A DNA stretch of 64,000 bases from Acidobacteriaceae bacterium (GTDB lineage Bacteria; Acidobacteriota; Terriglobia; Bryobacterales; Bryobacteraceae), in assembly GCA_019240475.1 (NCBI GenBank), contig JAFAYI010000019.1, positions 167,754 to 231,753 on the forward strand, read 5' to 3'. Position 1 is the first letter of the stretch. Each line of letters starts with the position of its first letter. The notes under the pieces are model-generated. The model made no database searches. It had not been told where the DNA came from and saw only the letters and a list, made by a program, of their open reading frames with translations. The position numbers were made by a program, and so were the translations under genes. This document shows positions 24,205-34,006 of this stretch, piece after piece.

Positions 24205-25646
24205 GCAGGCTATCCGAAGTCGCTTCGCTCACCATACCGGCCATACGCGAAGGGCTGGTGAACAAGAGATTCTCGGCGGTTGAAGTGGCTCAGGCTGCAC
24301 TCTCGTTTGCCGAGAGGGAGAACTCCGCCACCAACGCGTATCTGACGTTTTCGCCGGAGCGCGCACTGGCGGCGGCGGCGCGCGTGGATGAAGAGATCGC
24401 AAAGGGCGAGTATGTGGGAACGCTCGCGGGCGTTCCGGTGGCGATCAAGGACGTCATCATGACGAAGGGCCTGCGCTCGACGTGCGGGTCGCGGATTCTT
24501 GAGAACTACGTGCCGCCCTACGACGCGACCGCGGTGTACCGGATGGAAGCGGAAGGCGCGGTGCTCATAGGCAAGACGAATTGCGATGAGTTCGCCATGG
24601 GTTCATCGAACGAGAACTCGGCATTCGGACCGGTGCGGAATCCGCGCGCGCTCGATCGCGTGCCGGGCGGGTCGAGCGGCGGCTCGGCCGCGGTCGTGGC
24701 GCAGGGAACGGCGGTTGTCTCGCTCGGTTCCGATACGGGCGGATCGATACGGCAACCCGCCGGCTTCTGCGGAGTGGTGGGCGTCACTCCGACGTATGGG
24801 CGCGTATCGCGGTATGGCCTGGCTGCGTTCGCAAGCTCGCTGGATCATATCGGGCCGTTTTCCCGCACGGTGGAAGACGCGGCGACGGTGTTGCGCGTGA
24901 TCGCCGGGCGGGACGATCTCGATTCGACTTCGGCCTTTGCGCCGGTTGACGATTATCACACTCTCATGAAAGAGCCGGCGCTGGGCATGAAGGTGGGGTT
25001 GCCCAAAGAATATTTCGAAGGGCTAGGAGCGGATACGGGAAAGCTGATTGGCGCGGCCGTAAAGGAACTGGAGAAGCTCGGCTGCGAGGTTCGCGAGATC
25101 AGCTTGCCCCACACCCAGTATGCGCTTTCCTGCTACTACATCGTGGCGACGGCGGAGGCGAGCTCGAACCTGGCCCGCTACGACGGGGTGCGCTACACCT
25201 CGCGCAGCGATGGCGACACGCTGACTGCGATGTATCGGAACACTCGCGGCTGCGGCTTCGGCCCGGAGGTCAAACGGCGGATCATGCTGGGCACTTACGT
25301 GCTGAGCGCGGGCTACCACGACGCTTACTATCGAAAGGCGCAACAGGTTCGCACGCTTATCACGCAGGACTTCACGCGCGCTTTCGAGGAAGTGGATGTC
25401 ATCGTGGCGCCTGTTTCGCCTTTCCCGGCATTCAAGATCGGCGAAAAGGTGGACGATCCCTTGGCCATGTACCTGTCCGACATCTACACGCTGACGGCGG
25501 ATCTGTCGGGCGTGCCGGCCATGAGCGTTCCCTGCGGCGAATCGCCGGAAGGCTTGCCGGTGGGGCTGCAGATCTTCGCCAAGCATTTCGACGAAGCAGC
25601 GATGTTTCGCGTCGCCTATAACTACGAGCAAGCCACGGCACGTTGA
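24201..25646 (+). CDS. gatA: Aspartyl/glutamyl-tRNA amidotransferase subunit A
   Basis: 481 residues. The amidase-signature Ser-cisSer-Lys triad is visible: VAIKDVIMTKGLRSTCGS (Lys near 82), PGGSSGGSAAVVA (near 157) and SLGSDTGGSIRQPAG (near 178). It also has YGRVSRYGLAAFASSLDHIGP. It produces ammonia from glutamine for tRNA-dependent amidation. No gatB lies in the window. Its stop overlaps the next gene's TTG start. Confidence 0.96.
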   Translation: MSRLSEVASLTIPAIREGLVNKRFSAVEVAQAALSFAERENSATNAYLTFSPERALAAAARVDEEIAKGEYVGTLAGVPVAIKDVIMTKGLRSTCGSRILENYVPPYDATAVYRMEAEGAVLIGKTNCDEFAMGSSNENSAFGPVRNPRALDRVPGGSSGGSAAVVAQGTAVVSLGSDTGGSIRQPAGFCGVVGVTPTYGRVSRYGLAAFASSLDHIGPFSRTVEDAATVLRVIAGRDDLDSTSAFAPVDDYHTLMKEPALGMKVGLPKEYFEGLGADTGKLIGAAVKELEKLGCEVREISLPHTQYALSCYYIVATAEASSNLARYDGVRYTSRSDGDTLTAMYRNTRGCGFGPEVKRRIMLGTYVLSAGYHDAYYRKAQQVRTLITQDFTRAFEEVDVIVAPVSPFPAFKIGEKVDDPLAMYLSDIYTLTADLSGVPAMSVPCGESPEGLPVGLQIFAKHFDEAAMFRVAYNYEQATAR

Positions 25647-26527
25647 CGCGCATCGGTCCAGCCGGATGGTCGTACAAGGACTGGTGGGGGATCGTCTACC
25701 CGCTGCCGAAGCCGCGCGGCTTCAACGAACTTTCGTTTCTCGCGAAGTACTTCGACACGATCGAAATCAATGTAACGTTCTATCGTCCCCTGGCGGCGAA
25801 GACGGCGGCGGCATGGGCCGAGCGCATCGAGCAGAATGCGCGTTTCCGCTTCACGGCAAAACTGTGGCGCGGATTCACTCATGAGCGAAACGCAACTCTG
25901 GCGGATGAGCAAGAGTTCAAGGACGGGCTTGCGCCGCTGCTCGAAGCATCCCGCTTGGGAGCGGTGCTGCTTCAATTCCCGTGGTCGTTCCGCAACACGC
26001 AGGAGAACCGGGACTACGTCGCCCGGCTGCGAGGGCGGTTCCAAGAATACCCGCTGGTGCTCGAAGTCCGCCACGCGAGCTGGAGCGAGCCGGGCATTCT
26101 CGATCTTCTCGAGCAGCTCGATTTGGGGCTGTGCAATATTGACCAACCGCTCTTCAAGCGATCCATCCAACCGAGCGCGCTGACTACCTCCGGTGTCGGT
26201 TATGTGCGCTTGCACGGGCGCAATTATCAATCCTGGTTTACCGAGAACAAGCATGTGGGCGAACGCTACGATTACCTCTATTCGATTCGAGAGTTGGAGC
26301 CCTGGCTCGATCGGATCAAGACAGTCGAGCAAGCCGCTCCGGATACGTACGTCGTCACGAACAATCATTATCTGGGCAAGGCGGTGGTGAATGCGACCGA
26401 GATCTCATCCATACTCAAGCGGGAGCCGGCGAGCGCTCCGGCATGGCTGATGGATAAGTATCCCGAATTGAGAGAGTTTGCCGCGCCGTCGCGCGAGGCG
26501 GAGCAGCTAACGCTCGAATCCGAGTAA
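25643..26527 (+). CDS. DUF72 family protein
   Basis: 294 residues, TTG start overlapping the gatA stop. The DUF72 pattern is clear: RIGPAGWSYKDWWGIVYP, LSFLAKYFDTIEINVTFYRP, FRFTAKLWRGFTHER, GAVLLQFPWSF, LVLEVRHASW, GYVRLHGRNYQSWF and VVTNNHYLGKAVVNA. It has a TIM-barrel-like fold. The biochemical function is not known. The 3' end overlaps the convergent def gene by 21 bases. Confidence 0.88.
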   Translation: MTRIGPAGWSYKDWWGIVYPLPKPRGFNELSFLAKYFDTIEINVTFYRPLAAKTAAAWAERIEQNARFRFTAKLWRGFTHERNATLADEQEFKDGLAPLLEASRLGAVLLQFPWSFRNTQENRDYVARLRGRFQEYPLVLEVRHASWSEPGILDLLEQLDLGLCNIDQPLFKRSIQPSALTTSGVGYVRLHGRNYQSWFTENKHVGERYDYLYSIRELEPWLDRIKTVEQAAPDTYVVTNNHYLGKAVVNATEISSILKREPASAPAWLMDKYPELREFAAPSREAEQLTLESE

Positions 26528-27100
26528 TTTGCCGACCTCTGTGATCGGCTTATCCTTCCAGAGCTGATTGAAGCTTTCGACGCTCATGAAGGTGCGCGTA
26601 TGCATGCGATCGATATACAGGGCGCCATTCAGATGATCGACTTCGTGCTGGAGGATGCGGGCGTACCAGCCGGCAGCTTCTATGACGCGCGGCTCGCCTT
26701 CCTGGTCGAGGCATTCGACCTTGACGGAGCTGGAGCGCGGAACCACGGCTGTGAAGCCCTTGAGACTCAAACAGCCTTCGAAGAATCGCACCCGCTCTTC
26801 CGAGCCGGTAACGATCCGGGGATTGGCGAGCACGTGAAATGGGACCGGCTTCCGCCCGCGCTCCTTTAAGAAATCGGGGGGCGCGTCCTTCGTGTATTCG
26901 GGCTTGTCTTCGATCACAACCAACTGCAGGGAGACACCGACCTGGGGCGCGGCGAGGCCGACTCCCGGCGCTTCGCGCATGGTTTCGCGCATGGATTCGA
27001 TGAGTCCTTGAATGTCGCGGCTTCGTATCTGGGTTTTTGTGAGCGGCTGGGCGCGCTGCCTGAGGACCAGTTCACCGGCCTGCACGATCTTGAGTGGCAC
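26507..27100 (-). CDS. def: Peptide deformylase
   Basis: 197 residues from GTG 27100 (VPLKIVQAGELVLRQ), the position where deformylases start; the open frame continues upstream but would run into the divergent gene. All three catalytic motifs are present: GVGLAAPQVG, EGCLSLKGF and QHEVDHLNG. It removes the formyl group from nascent proteins, using a metal held by the Cys and two His. An insertion around EYTKDAPPDFLKERGRKP is typical of longer variants. It converges on DUF72. Confidence 0.93.
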   Translation of the reverse strand: MPLKIVQAGELVLRQRAQPLTKTQIRSRDIQGLIESMRETMREAPGVGLAAPQVGVSLQLVVIEDKPEYTKDAPPDFLKERGRKPVPFHVLANPRIVTGSEERVRFFEGCLSLKGFTAVVPRSSSVKVECLDQEGEPRVIEAAGWYARILQHEVDHLNGALYIDRMHTRTFMSVESFNQLWKDKPITEVGKLLGFER

Positions 27101-27144
27101 TGATGGCGATTGTAATCGAGGGGCGCTTGTACACTCGTGACTGA

Positions 27145-27798
27145 ATGCCGAAAGCGTCAAGCGCCTCAGGACGAGGCGAGCCGCGCTGGCCAGCAATTCT
27201 GGCGCTCGCCGCGCTCGCTGGTCTATATGAATCGCTGCCGGAGCGGCTGACGCCAGGGCCGAGCTGGATGGTTCCGGCGGCAATCGCTGTTTTATTGATT
27301 CCGACAATCGCGAGCCGCAGGAAGCAGATGCACACGACTTACTTCGCGCTGGGCTTTGCGCTGAATTTGACGATCACGGCGGCGGTGATCTGGTCGCTGA
27401 GCGTACTGATCGCGGGCTTGCCGACGAAGCGTGAAGCTCCGACCGAGCTGCTGCGCTCGGCGGTAGCGCTTTGGGTCAGCAATGTTCTGGTGTTTGCTTC
27501 GTGGTACTGGCGGCTGGATGCAGGAGGGCCGCTGCGAAGAGAGTTGCGCGGAGCGCACACCAAGGGCGCATTCCTGTTTCCGCAGATGATGTTTCCGCCC
27601 GACTCGCCGCTTGCAGACGCGGGCTGGAAACCCGGCTTCGTGGATTATCTTTTCCTGGCGTTCAACACGAGCACCGCTTTTTCTCCAACCGACGTTCCGG
27701 TGCTATCGCGCTGGGCAAAGCTGTTGATGATGGTCCAGAGCTGCGTGTCGCTAGGGACCATCGCGATACTCGCCGCGAGGGCGATCAATATTCTGTGA
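27145..27798 (+). CDS. Integral membrane protein, putative
   Basis: 217 residues with five likely membrane segments (around residues 17-32, 43-57, 66-92, 107-122, 190-214). Between the last two is VDYLFLAFNTSTAFSPTDVP, a loop reminiscent of the re-entrant pore segment in DUF1345-type and ion-channel-like proteins, but without a TxGYG filter. No confident family. It overlaps the convergent RND permease by 14 bases. Confidence 0.65.
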   Translation: MPKASSASGRGEPRWPAILALAALAGLYESLPERLTPGPSWMVPAAIAVLLIPTIASRRKQMHTTYFALGFALNLTITAAVIWSLSVLIAGLPTKREAPTELLRSAVALWVSNVLVFASWYWRLDAGGPLRRELRGAHTKGAFLFPQMMFPPDSPLADAGWKPGFVDYLFLAFNTSTAFSPTDVPVLSRWAKLLMMVQSCVSLGTIAILAARAINIL

Positions 27799-30700
27799 GC
27801 GCGAGATTGCCGACAGCCTGATCTCGCCTCGCGGACTTGCGGCGGGTCACCAGGCGATCCATGTAGAGATAAATGACGGGCGTGATATAGAGCGTGAGGA
27901 GCTGGGAAACGATCAGTCCTCCGACCACCGCGATACCGAGCGGACGCCGCGCTTCACCGCCGGCGCCCGTGCCGAAAGCGACGGGCAGGGTTCCGAGCAG
28001 GGCGGCCATGGTGGTCATCATGATGGGGCGGAAGCGGCGCAGGCAGCCTTCGAAGATGGCTTCTTCGGGCGACTTCCCTTCCTTACGCTGTGCTTCGAGG
28101 GCGAAATCGATCATCATAATGGCGTTCTTCTTCACGATGCCGATCAACAGGATGATGCCGACGAACGAATACAGGTTCAGGTCTTCGCCGAAGAGCAGGA
28201 GCGTGAGCAAGGCTCCGAGACCGGCGGCCGGTAGACCCGAGAGGATGGTGATGGGATGGATGAAGCTCTCATATAAGATGCCGAGCACGAGGTAGATGAC
28301 GAGCACAGCGATGATGAGCAGGATACCGAGCCCGCGCAGCGAACTCTGGAACGCGGCCGCGGTGCCCTGATAGCTGAACGTTACCGTGTCCGGCATGCCG
28401 ATCTGACGCGCGGCTTCGTCGATCAAGTGGGTGGCCTGGCTCAAAGCCACGCCGGGCGCTACGTCGAACTGGAAGTTGACGGCGGGCAACTGGCCGATGT
28501 GGTTCACGCTCAAGGGCGCGACGGTCTGCTTGAAGCCGGCGACGGCGGATAGCGGCACCATCTTGTTCTGACCGGAGCGGATGTAGAGGTCTTTCAGAGC
28601 GCCGGGGTCGCGCTGATACTGGGGCAGCACTTCAAGGATGACGTCGTATTGATTAGCGGAGGTCTGGATGGTGGTGGCCTTACGGTTGCCGTAGGCGTCG
28701 TATAGGGTGTTGGCGATCTGGTCGGGCGTTACGCCGAGGGCGAGCGCGCGGTTGCGGTCGATATCGACGTCCAGCCGGGGGCTGCTCAAACGCAAGTCGC
28801 TGAAGATGTTCAGGAGCTGCGGGATCGAATGCAGCTTGGCTTCGAGGACGGGCGCCCACTTATAGAGCTCCGCGGTATCGGCGTCCTGGAGCGCGACCGA
28901 ATACTGGCTGCGGCCTTCGTTCTGTCCGAGCGGAATGAGCGGCGGAACTTGCAGGAAGGTGAGCAGGCCGGGAATCTGGAGGAGCTGGGCTTCGAGCTGG
29001 CCGATGATGACCTTGGCAGGCGGACGATGCTTGTCGTCTTTGAAGGCGACAAAGGCAAAGCCCTGGTTCTGGCCGACGAAGCTGCCGGTGCCCGAGCCCC
29101 AGGTGTCGATCCAGGGATTCTTGCTGAGAACATCGTTGACCTGCTTCTGCAGGCGCACCATCTCGTCGAAGGAAGTATCCTGGGCCGCTTCATCGCCGCC
29201 TTCCGCGAATCCCTGATCGACGGTGGGCATGAAACCCTTGGGCATGACCACGAACAGGTAGACCGTAGCGACAGTAAGGACGATGGTTCCGAGCAGAGTC
29301 ACGAGCCGATATCGCATGACGATTTGCAGAGTGCGGCGATAGGCGTCGTTGAGCCAGACAAAGAACTGTTCGGACCAGCGATAGAAGGCGCCGCTGGGAT
29401 GAGCCTCGTGGCGGAGGAAGCGGCTGCACAGCATGGGCGTGAGGGTCAGTGAGACGAAGCCCGAGATGAGCACGGCGACGGCGATGGTGACGGAGAACTC
29501 GCGCAGCAAGCGGCCGATGACGCCTCCCATGAAAAGCACCGGAATGAATACGGCGACGAGGGAGACGGTCATGGAGATGATGGTGAAGCCGACTTCGCGC
29601 GCGCCCTCTATAGCGGCCTGCATGCGCGGCTTGCCCATTTCGACGTGGCGCACGATATTTTCCAGCATGACGATGGCGTCGTCGACAACGAAGCCGACCG
29701 AGAGCGTCATAGCCATCATCGAGAGAATATCGACGGTGAAGCCCAATAGCTTCATGGCGGCGAAGGTGCCGAGCAGGGAGAGCGGGACGGCGAGGCTCGG
29801 GATGATAGTGGCCGAGACGTTGCGCAGGAAGACGAAGATGACCAGGATGACCAGGCAGATGGTGAGGATGAGGGTGAATTTGACGTCGGCGATGGATTCG
29901 CGGATGTTCTTCGAGGCATCGAAGGCTCTGCCGACGTGCACGCCGGCGGGCATGGATTGCTCCATGACGGGCAGCAGCGCTTTGACGGAATCGGCGACTT
30001 CGACGGTATTCGAGCCGGGCTGCTTATTGACGGCGAGAACGATGCTGTGCTTGCCGTTGATCCAGAATGTGGTCTTGGTGTCACTGACACTATCGAGAAC
30101 TTTGCCGAGTTCGTTGAGCCGCACGGGGCTGCCGTTTTGGTAGGTGACGATGAGCTGGCCGAATTGCGAGGCAGAGGTAAGCTGGCTGTTCGACTGCACT
30201 GTATAGGATTTCGAATAGCCATACAGGTTGCCGGCGGGCAGATTCAAGCTGCCTTGCGCGAGCGAATTTCGGACCTGTTCGAGATCGATCTTGTGAGCTG
30301 CTAGTTCGGCGGGATCGGCCTGGAATCGCACGGCGTATTTCTGAGAGCCGAAGACCTGGACGCGCGCCACGCCATTGACCATGGAGATGCGGCGGGCCAT
30401 CATGGTCTCGGCATACTCGTCGAGCTGGAACGGCGACATGGTGTCGGAGTTGAGAACGATGAAGAGGATGGGGCTCTCGGCCGGGTTCACCTTGGAATAG
30501 GAAGGCGGCGACGGCATGTTGGTGGGCAGGCCGCCTTGGGCGCGCGCGATGGCCGCTTGCACGTCCTGGGCGGCGGCGTCGATATTGCGGCTCAAATCGA
30601 ACTGCAGCGTGATGGCGGTCGAGCCTAAGGAACTCGAAGAGGACATGCTGTTGATGCCGGCGATGTTGGCGAACTCGGTTTCAAGCGGAGTGGCAACGGA

Positions 30701-30883
30701 GGAGGCCATGACGTCGGGATTCGCGCCGGGGAGTGAAGCGCTCACCTGGATGGTGGGGTATTCGACGGCCGGAAGATTGCTGACCGGGAGCGTGGTGTAG
30801 CTGAGCAGGCCGAAGATCAGGATGCCGGCCATCACCAGCGTCGTTGTGATCGCGCGGCGGATGAACAAGTCAGTAAAGTGCAT
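27785..30883 (-). CDS. RND efflux permease, HAE-1/MdtB-like
   Basis: 1032 residues, the length of inner-membrane RND pumps. It begins FTDLFIRRAITTTLVMAGIL and has the two repeats of a large periplasmic loop plus a six-helix block. TM4 holds the proton-relay pair in VGFVVDDAIVMLENIVRHVE (near 405), and the second half has GIVKKNAIMMIDFALEAQR. The family exports drugs, detergents or dyes using the proton gradient. Its adaptor is encoded 9 bases upstream; no outer-membrane channel gene is in the window. The substrate cannot be told from sequence. Confidence 0.93.
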   Translation of the reverse strand: MHFTDLFIRRAITTTLVMAGILIFGLLSYTTLPVSNLPAVEYPTIQVSASLPGANPDVMASSVATPLETEFANIAGINSMSSSSSLGSTAITLQFDLSRNIDAAAQDVQAAIARAQGGLPTNMPSPPSYSKVNPAESPILFIVLNSDTMSPFQLDEYAETMMARRISMVNGVARVQVFGSQKYAVRFQADPAELAAHKIDLEQVRNSLAQGSLNLPAGNLYGYSKSYTVQSNSQLTSASQFGQLIVTYQNGSPVRLNELGKVLDSVSDTKTTFWINGKHSIVLAVNKQPGSNTVEVADSVKALLPVMEQSMPAGVHVGRAFDASKNIRESIADVKFTLILTICLVILVIFVFLRNVSATIIPSLAVPLSLLGTFAAMKLLGFTVDILSMMAMTLSVGFVVDDAIVMLENIVRHVEMGKPRMQAAIEGAREVGFTIISMTVSLVAVFIPVLFMGGVIGRLLREFSVTIAVAVLISGFVSLTLTPMLCSRFLRHEAHPSGAFYRWSEQFFVWLNDAYRRTLQIVMRYRLVTLLGTIVLTVATVYLFVVMPKGFMPTVDQGFAEGGDEAAQDTSFDEMVRLQKQVNDVLSKNPWIDTWGSGTGSFVGQNQGFAFVAFKDDKHRPPAKVIIGQLEAQLLQIPGLLTFLQVPPLIPLGQNEGRSQYSVALQDADTAELYKWAPVLEAKLHSIPQLLNIFSDLRLSSPRLDVDIDRNRALALGVTPDQIANTLYDAYGNRKATTIQTSANQYDVILEVLPQYQRDPGALKDLYIRSGQNKMVPLSAVAGFKQTVAPLSVNHIGQLPAVNFQFDVAPGVALSQATHLIDEAARQIGMPDTVTFSYQGTAAAFQSSLRGLGILLIIAVLVIYLVLGILYESFIHPITILSGLPAAGLGALLTLLLFGEDLNLYSFVGIILLIGIVKKNAIMMIDFALEAQRKEGKSPEEAIFEGCLRRFRPIMMTTMAALLGTLPVAFGTGAGGEARRPLGIAVVGGLIVSQLLTLYITPVIYLYMDRLVTRRKSARRDQAVGNLALTEY

Positions 30884-30892
30884 GCCGCTTCC

Positions 30893-32176
30893 TTATGAAT
30901 TGTCTGGCGATTGCGCCGGCGAACTTTGCTGTCCCATTTGGGTATCCGCTTTCAGCAGGCGGACCTTCATGCCCGGAGCGAGCCGCATTTGCCCCTCGGA
31001 TATGACCATTTCTCCGGGCTTCAGACCGGATCCGATGACCGCCTCTTCTAGGGATTTTGGCGGAGAGTAATCGCGCAGGACTTGAATCGGACGGATGGAG
31101 ACCGTGTTATCCGACGCGTTCATGACCCATACATACTTGCCTTGCGGACCGGTTTGGACCGTGCGGCTGGGAATGACGACTCGATTGTGTTCGAGGTTCA
31201 GGCGAGCCTGAACATTGACGAACTCGCCAGGCCAGAGCGATCGATCGGTGTTCGGGAACTCCGCCTTGAGCTTGATGGTTCCGGTGGTGGTGTCGACGGT
31301 GTTGTCGATGAACTTGAGGGTTCCGGTGACCGGAGTTTGGGCATCGCCGCTGGTGGCTTGAATGAGAAGCGGATGCTCCTGGTTGTATTTTCGGACCTCG
31401 GGGAGGAGCTGCTCGGGAAGACCGAAGGAGACATAGATAGGCGACATTTCGAGCAACGTGACGAGCGCGGCGTCGTTGTCTTTTATCAGGTTGCCGGCTT
31501 TGACGGCGATGGCCCCGGCGCGGCCGGTGATGGGCGCGGTGATCTTGGTGTAAGTGAGTTGGAGCTCTGTTTGCGCGAGGCGCGCACGGTCGGCCTTGGC
31601 GGATGCGACGGCGCTTTCGACAGCGGCTTGATCGGCATCGAGGGAAGCTTTAGCCGAGTCGTTGGTGGCGACCACCTGCTCGGTCTGCTCCTTGGAGAAG
31701 ATGCCTTCCTTCTGAAGCTGGAGGCCTCGATCAGCGGCGGCGCCGGCCTGCTTCAGCATGGCCTGATCCTTGACAACATTGGCGCGGGCCTGCTGCTCAA
31801 GCGCGGCGTCCTTGGCGATGTCGGCCTGGGTCTCGGCGATTTGACGTTCGAGGGGCTCGGGGTCGATTTCAAACAAGAGCTGGCCTTTTTCGACGTTCTG
31901 ACCCTCCTGGAAAGCGACGCGGAGTATCTGGCCCGCGACTCGGGACTTAACGTCGACGGAGCTGATGGCTTCGACGTTGCCGACGGCCGAGGCGTCGAGC
32001 GGCACGTCTGTCGCGACGGCCGGCACCGCGCGGACGGGCGCGGTCTGCATCATCATCATGAACGCGGCATTGGCATCCTGCTTCTTGCCTTTGCCGCACG
32101 AGGCGAGCAGCACCGCACATACGGAGGCAAACAGCAGGGCGAGAACGAGATTGTACCTGCGCAATTGTTTAGACAC
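30893..32176 (-). CDS. RND periplasmic adaptor (membrane fusion) lipoprotein
   Basis: 427 residues from GTG 32176, which puts the lipoprotein signal (VLALLFASVCAVLLASC) at the start and has AGTAGG upstream; an ATG at 32242 has no ribosome site. After the lipobox come the AVGNVEAISSVDVKSRVAGQIL lipoyl half-motif, a long alpha-helical hairpin (about 90-200, EIDPEPLERQIAETQADIA), AQTELQLTYTKITAPITGRAG, and a beta-barrel/membrane-proximal end (RTVQTGPQGKYVWVM). It links the RND pump to an outer-membrane channel and is co-transcribed with it. Confidence 0.9.
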   Translation of the reverse strand: MSKQLRRYNLVLALLFASVCAVLLASCGKGKKQDANAAFMMMMQTAPVRAVPAVATDVPLDASAVGNVEAISSVDVKSRVAGQILRVAFQEGQNVEKGQLLFEIDPEPLERQIAETQADIAKDAALEQQARANVVKDQAMLKQAGAAADRGLQLQKEGIFSKEQTEQVVATNDSAKASLDADQAAVESAVASAKADRARLAQTELQLTYTKITAPITGRAGAIAVKAGNLIKDNDAALVTLLEMSPIYVSFGLPEQLLPEVRKYNQEHPLLIQATSGDAQTPVTGTLKFIDNTVDTTTGTIKLKAEFPNTDRSLWPGEFVNVQARLNLEHNRVVIPSRTVQTGPQGKYVWVMNASDNTVSIRPIQVLRDYSPPKSLEEAVIGSGLKPGEMVISEGQMRLAPGMKVRLLKADTQMGQQSSPAQSPDNS

Positions 32177-32357
32177 GGGACCTACTAATGGACATTTAAA
32201 CCGCGCACATCGACTGGTGCGCTGTTTGGGGATTGAGAACATTTTCGCATACGATGGGGCGGTTGCGCTGCCTACATGGATACGAAGAAAAACCGAAAAG
32301 GTTCAGGGCGTTGATAAGAAATTTGTAAATTCGCCGCGCGGGCCGAGGGTCGGCGGT

Positions 32358-32819
32358 TTAACGGACCTGGATGGTGAGGTGCTGGGAGGCGGTGTGCCCC
32401 GCTCCGTCATCGGCGGTGATCGTATAAGTGGTTGTCTGTTTCGGCTGTACGTCGAAGCAATGCAAGTAGCTGGGCTTGAGCTGTTGGACCGGGGGATCGA
32501 TCCTGACGCTCTTCGCGTCGACGATGCCATAGCAGATGTGGGCCGTTTCGCCGGGGCGGACCACGCCTTTGTCGGCCGACCAGGTGCGGAAGGACAATCC
32601 TCCCGAGCCGAAGATAGTTTGCGCTTCGCGCTGGCGGTGGTCGGCCTGCTGCTGGGCGAGAGCTTGCCGCGCCTTGACCTCGGCTTCGTGGCGTGAGTAG
32701 AAGGTCCATGCGACATAGAGCGCTGCAATCACCACGGCGACCGATGTATAGGGAAGGATGGCTGCCAGCGGTGAGCGGCTGGGATGATCGGGCGGGGCCG
32801 GCGCGTCGGTCAGAGCCAT
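32358..32819 (-). CDS. Single-pass membrane protein with Ig-like C-terminal domain, unknown
   Basis: 153 residues from ATG 32819. One membrane segment (about residues 18-36, LAAILPYTSVAVVIAALYVA) is followed by a charged helix (RHEAEVKARQALAQQQADHR). A small beta-sandwich comes next, with FRTWSADKGVVRPGETAHICYGI and QPKQTTTYTITADDG, a pattern seen in Ig-like domains of bacterial envelope proteins. Two Cys residues (in HICYG and LHCFD) could pair. It lies upstream of the efflux operon on the same strand; a link is not shown. Confidence 0.65.
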   Translation of the reverse strand: MALTDAPAPPDHPSRSPLAAILPYTSVAVVIAALYVAWTFYSRHEAEVKARQALAQQQADHRQREAQTIFGSGGLSFRTWSADKGVVRPGETAHICYGIVDAKSVRIDPPVQQLKPSYLHCFDVQPKQTTTYTITADDGAGHTASQHLTIQVR

Positions 32820-32848
32820 ATCTTCTACTGTAACGAGTGGGAGCGGGA

Positions 32849-33649
32849 TCATGCGTGCGTCGAGGCGGCCGCGCGATCGGCGGTCAGGATGCGCTGGACG
32901 CGGTTCGGAATGCGGCATTCGGGAGTTTCGAGATGGAGATTCTTGAGTTCCTGGTGTTCATAAGCGACTTGGGCGAGGCGCATATCCCATTGATGGCGGT
33001 CCTGCTTGCGCTTTTCGGCGGCGTTCTTTCGCTCAATATCGGCCTGCGCGCGCCGGTGCCGTTCAAAGCCAAGCTCGATTTTGCGCTTTTCGTTACGAAG
33101 CTTGCGGAGCTCGTCGGAGCATTTGTGAAAGGCACGCTCGTGGGTGGCCTGGTAGCGGAGGTAGAGGGCAAGCTGCGGGGGTTGGCTCTCGGAGAGATAG
33201 CCGTCGGGATCGAAGCAGGTCTCCTGTAAGAGGACGGCGCGCTGAGAGAGCCAGAAGTGCTGAGTCATCTTCTCGACCAGGGCGGCTTCGACTGGGTTGG
33301 CCGGCTTGTGCTCAGCGATGAAGTTTTCGAGGAGCGCATTGTAGTCGTTTTGGGATTCGGTGGGCAGCACTTTAAATGCGCCGCGCAGGCCGTGGCGGAA
33401 GTTGTTTTGAGAGACGGCCGCTTTGCCGGCTTCCGAGACGGGGCCGGTCGAGAGGCGGGCGTTGGCGCGATTGGCGATGGTGCGTGGGGAAGGGTTGTCG
33501 GTGGGTGGAGGCGCGACCGGGCGGGATGGTTCGGCTGGCCATGAGAAGGCGGCTTCTTCGGCTGGGTGAGCACGCTCGCGGCGGAGGTCGGCTTTCTTGG
33601 CTTTGCGCTCGGCTTCGCGGCGCTCGCGGCGGGCTTGACGGGGTGACAT
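32849..33649 (-). CDS. Basic coiled-coil protein with NRANARLSTGP motif, unknown
   Basis: 266 residues from ATG 33649, where the strongly basic start MSPRQARRERREAERKAKK begins. A proline-rich linker follows, then NRANARLSTGPVSEAGKAAVSQNNFRHGLRG, then a helical region with many Arg/Lys/Glu (ELRKLRNEKRKIELGF, ERKNAAEKRKQDRHQ). As far as I recall, proteins with an N-A-LSTGP-(S)-EGK-A-S-N---HGL-G core occur in many copies in acidobacterial genomes and have no known function; the core looks like a DNA- or RNA-binding element but that is a guess. An open frame runs a further 64 codons upstream and is probably non-coding. Confidence 0.7.
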   Translation of the reverse strand: MSPRQARRERREAERKAKKADLRRERAHPAEEAAFSWPAEPSRPVAPPPTDNPSPRTIANRANARLSTGPVSEAGKAAVSQNNFRHGLRGAFKVLPTESQNDYNALLENFIAEHKPANPVEAALVEKMTQHFWLSQRAVLLQETCFDPDGYLSESQPPQLALYLRYQATHERAFHKCSDELRKLRNEKRKIELGFERHRRAQADIERKNAAEKRKQDRHQWDMRLAQVAYEHQELKNLHLETPECRIPNRVQRILTADRAAASTHA

Positions 33650-34006
33650 AAGGGAGACTCCTCCTCGGGGCAGTTGGGCGCAATGGCCCGATTCAGAAGT
33701 AGCGCCGGAGCGGAGGGGTTGAGGGATTGGGGTGGAGAGACGGATTGCGGTAAGTGGTGGGAGGGCGGGGGGTAGGAATGGCGAGGAAAATTTTGAAGGG
33801 CTGTGATTGAAAACCTGAAGACTGTTTCGTGACAACTGCACTATTGCATTTCTGTTAAGACGTTGTGGTTTTCGGGTTCGCTCTGCTCTCTTATTGGGTT
33901 CGCTCTGTTCTTGGAGTGGCGTCCTGCCCTCTCTTTAGGCGTCTTACCGTAAAGTCTAGCGCTTGTTCACGCGGCCAATCGGCTGCCCGGTCGGGCTTAT
34001 TCCACA
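33650..34006. other. Intergenic region between divergent genes
   Basis: About 357 bases between the basic coiled-coil protein and the SDR gene. Its GC content drops noticeably between about 33800 and 33960. It presumably holds both promoters. I saw no gene, RNA or clear inverted repeat. Confidence 0.4.
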
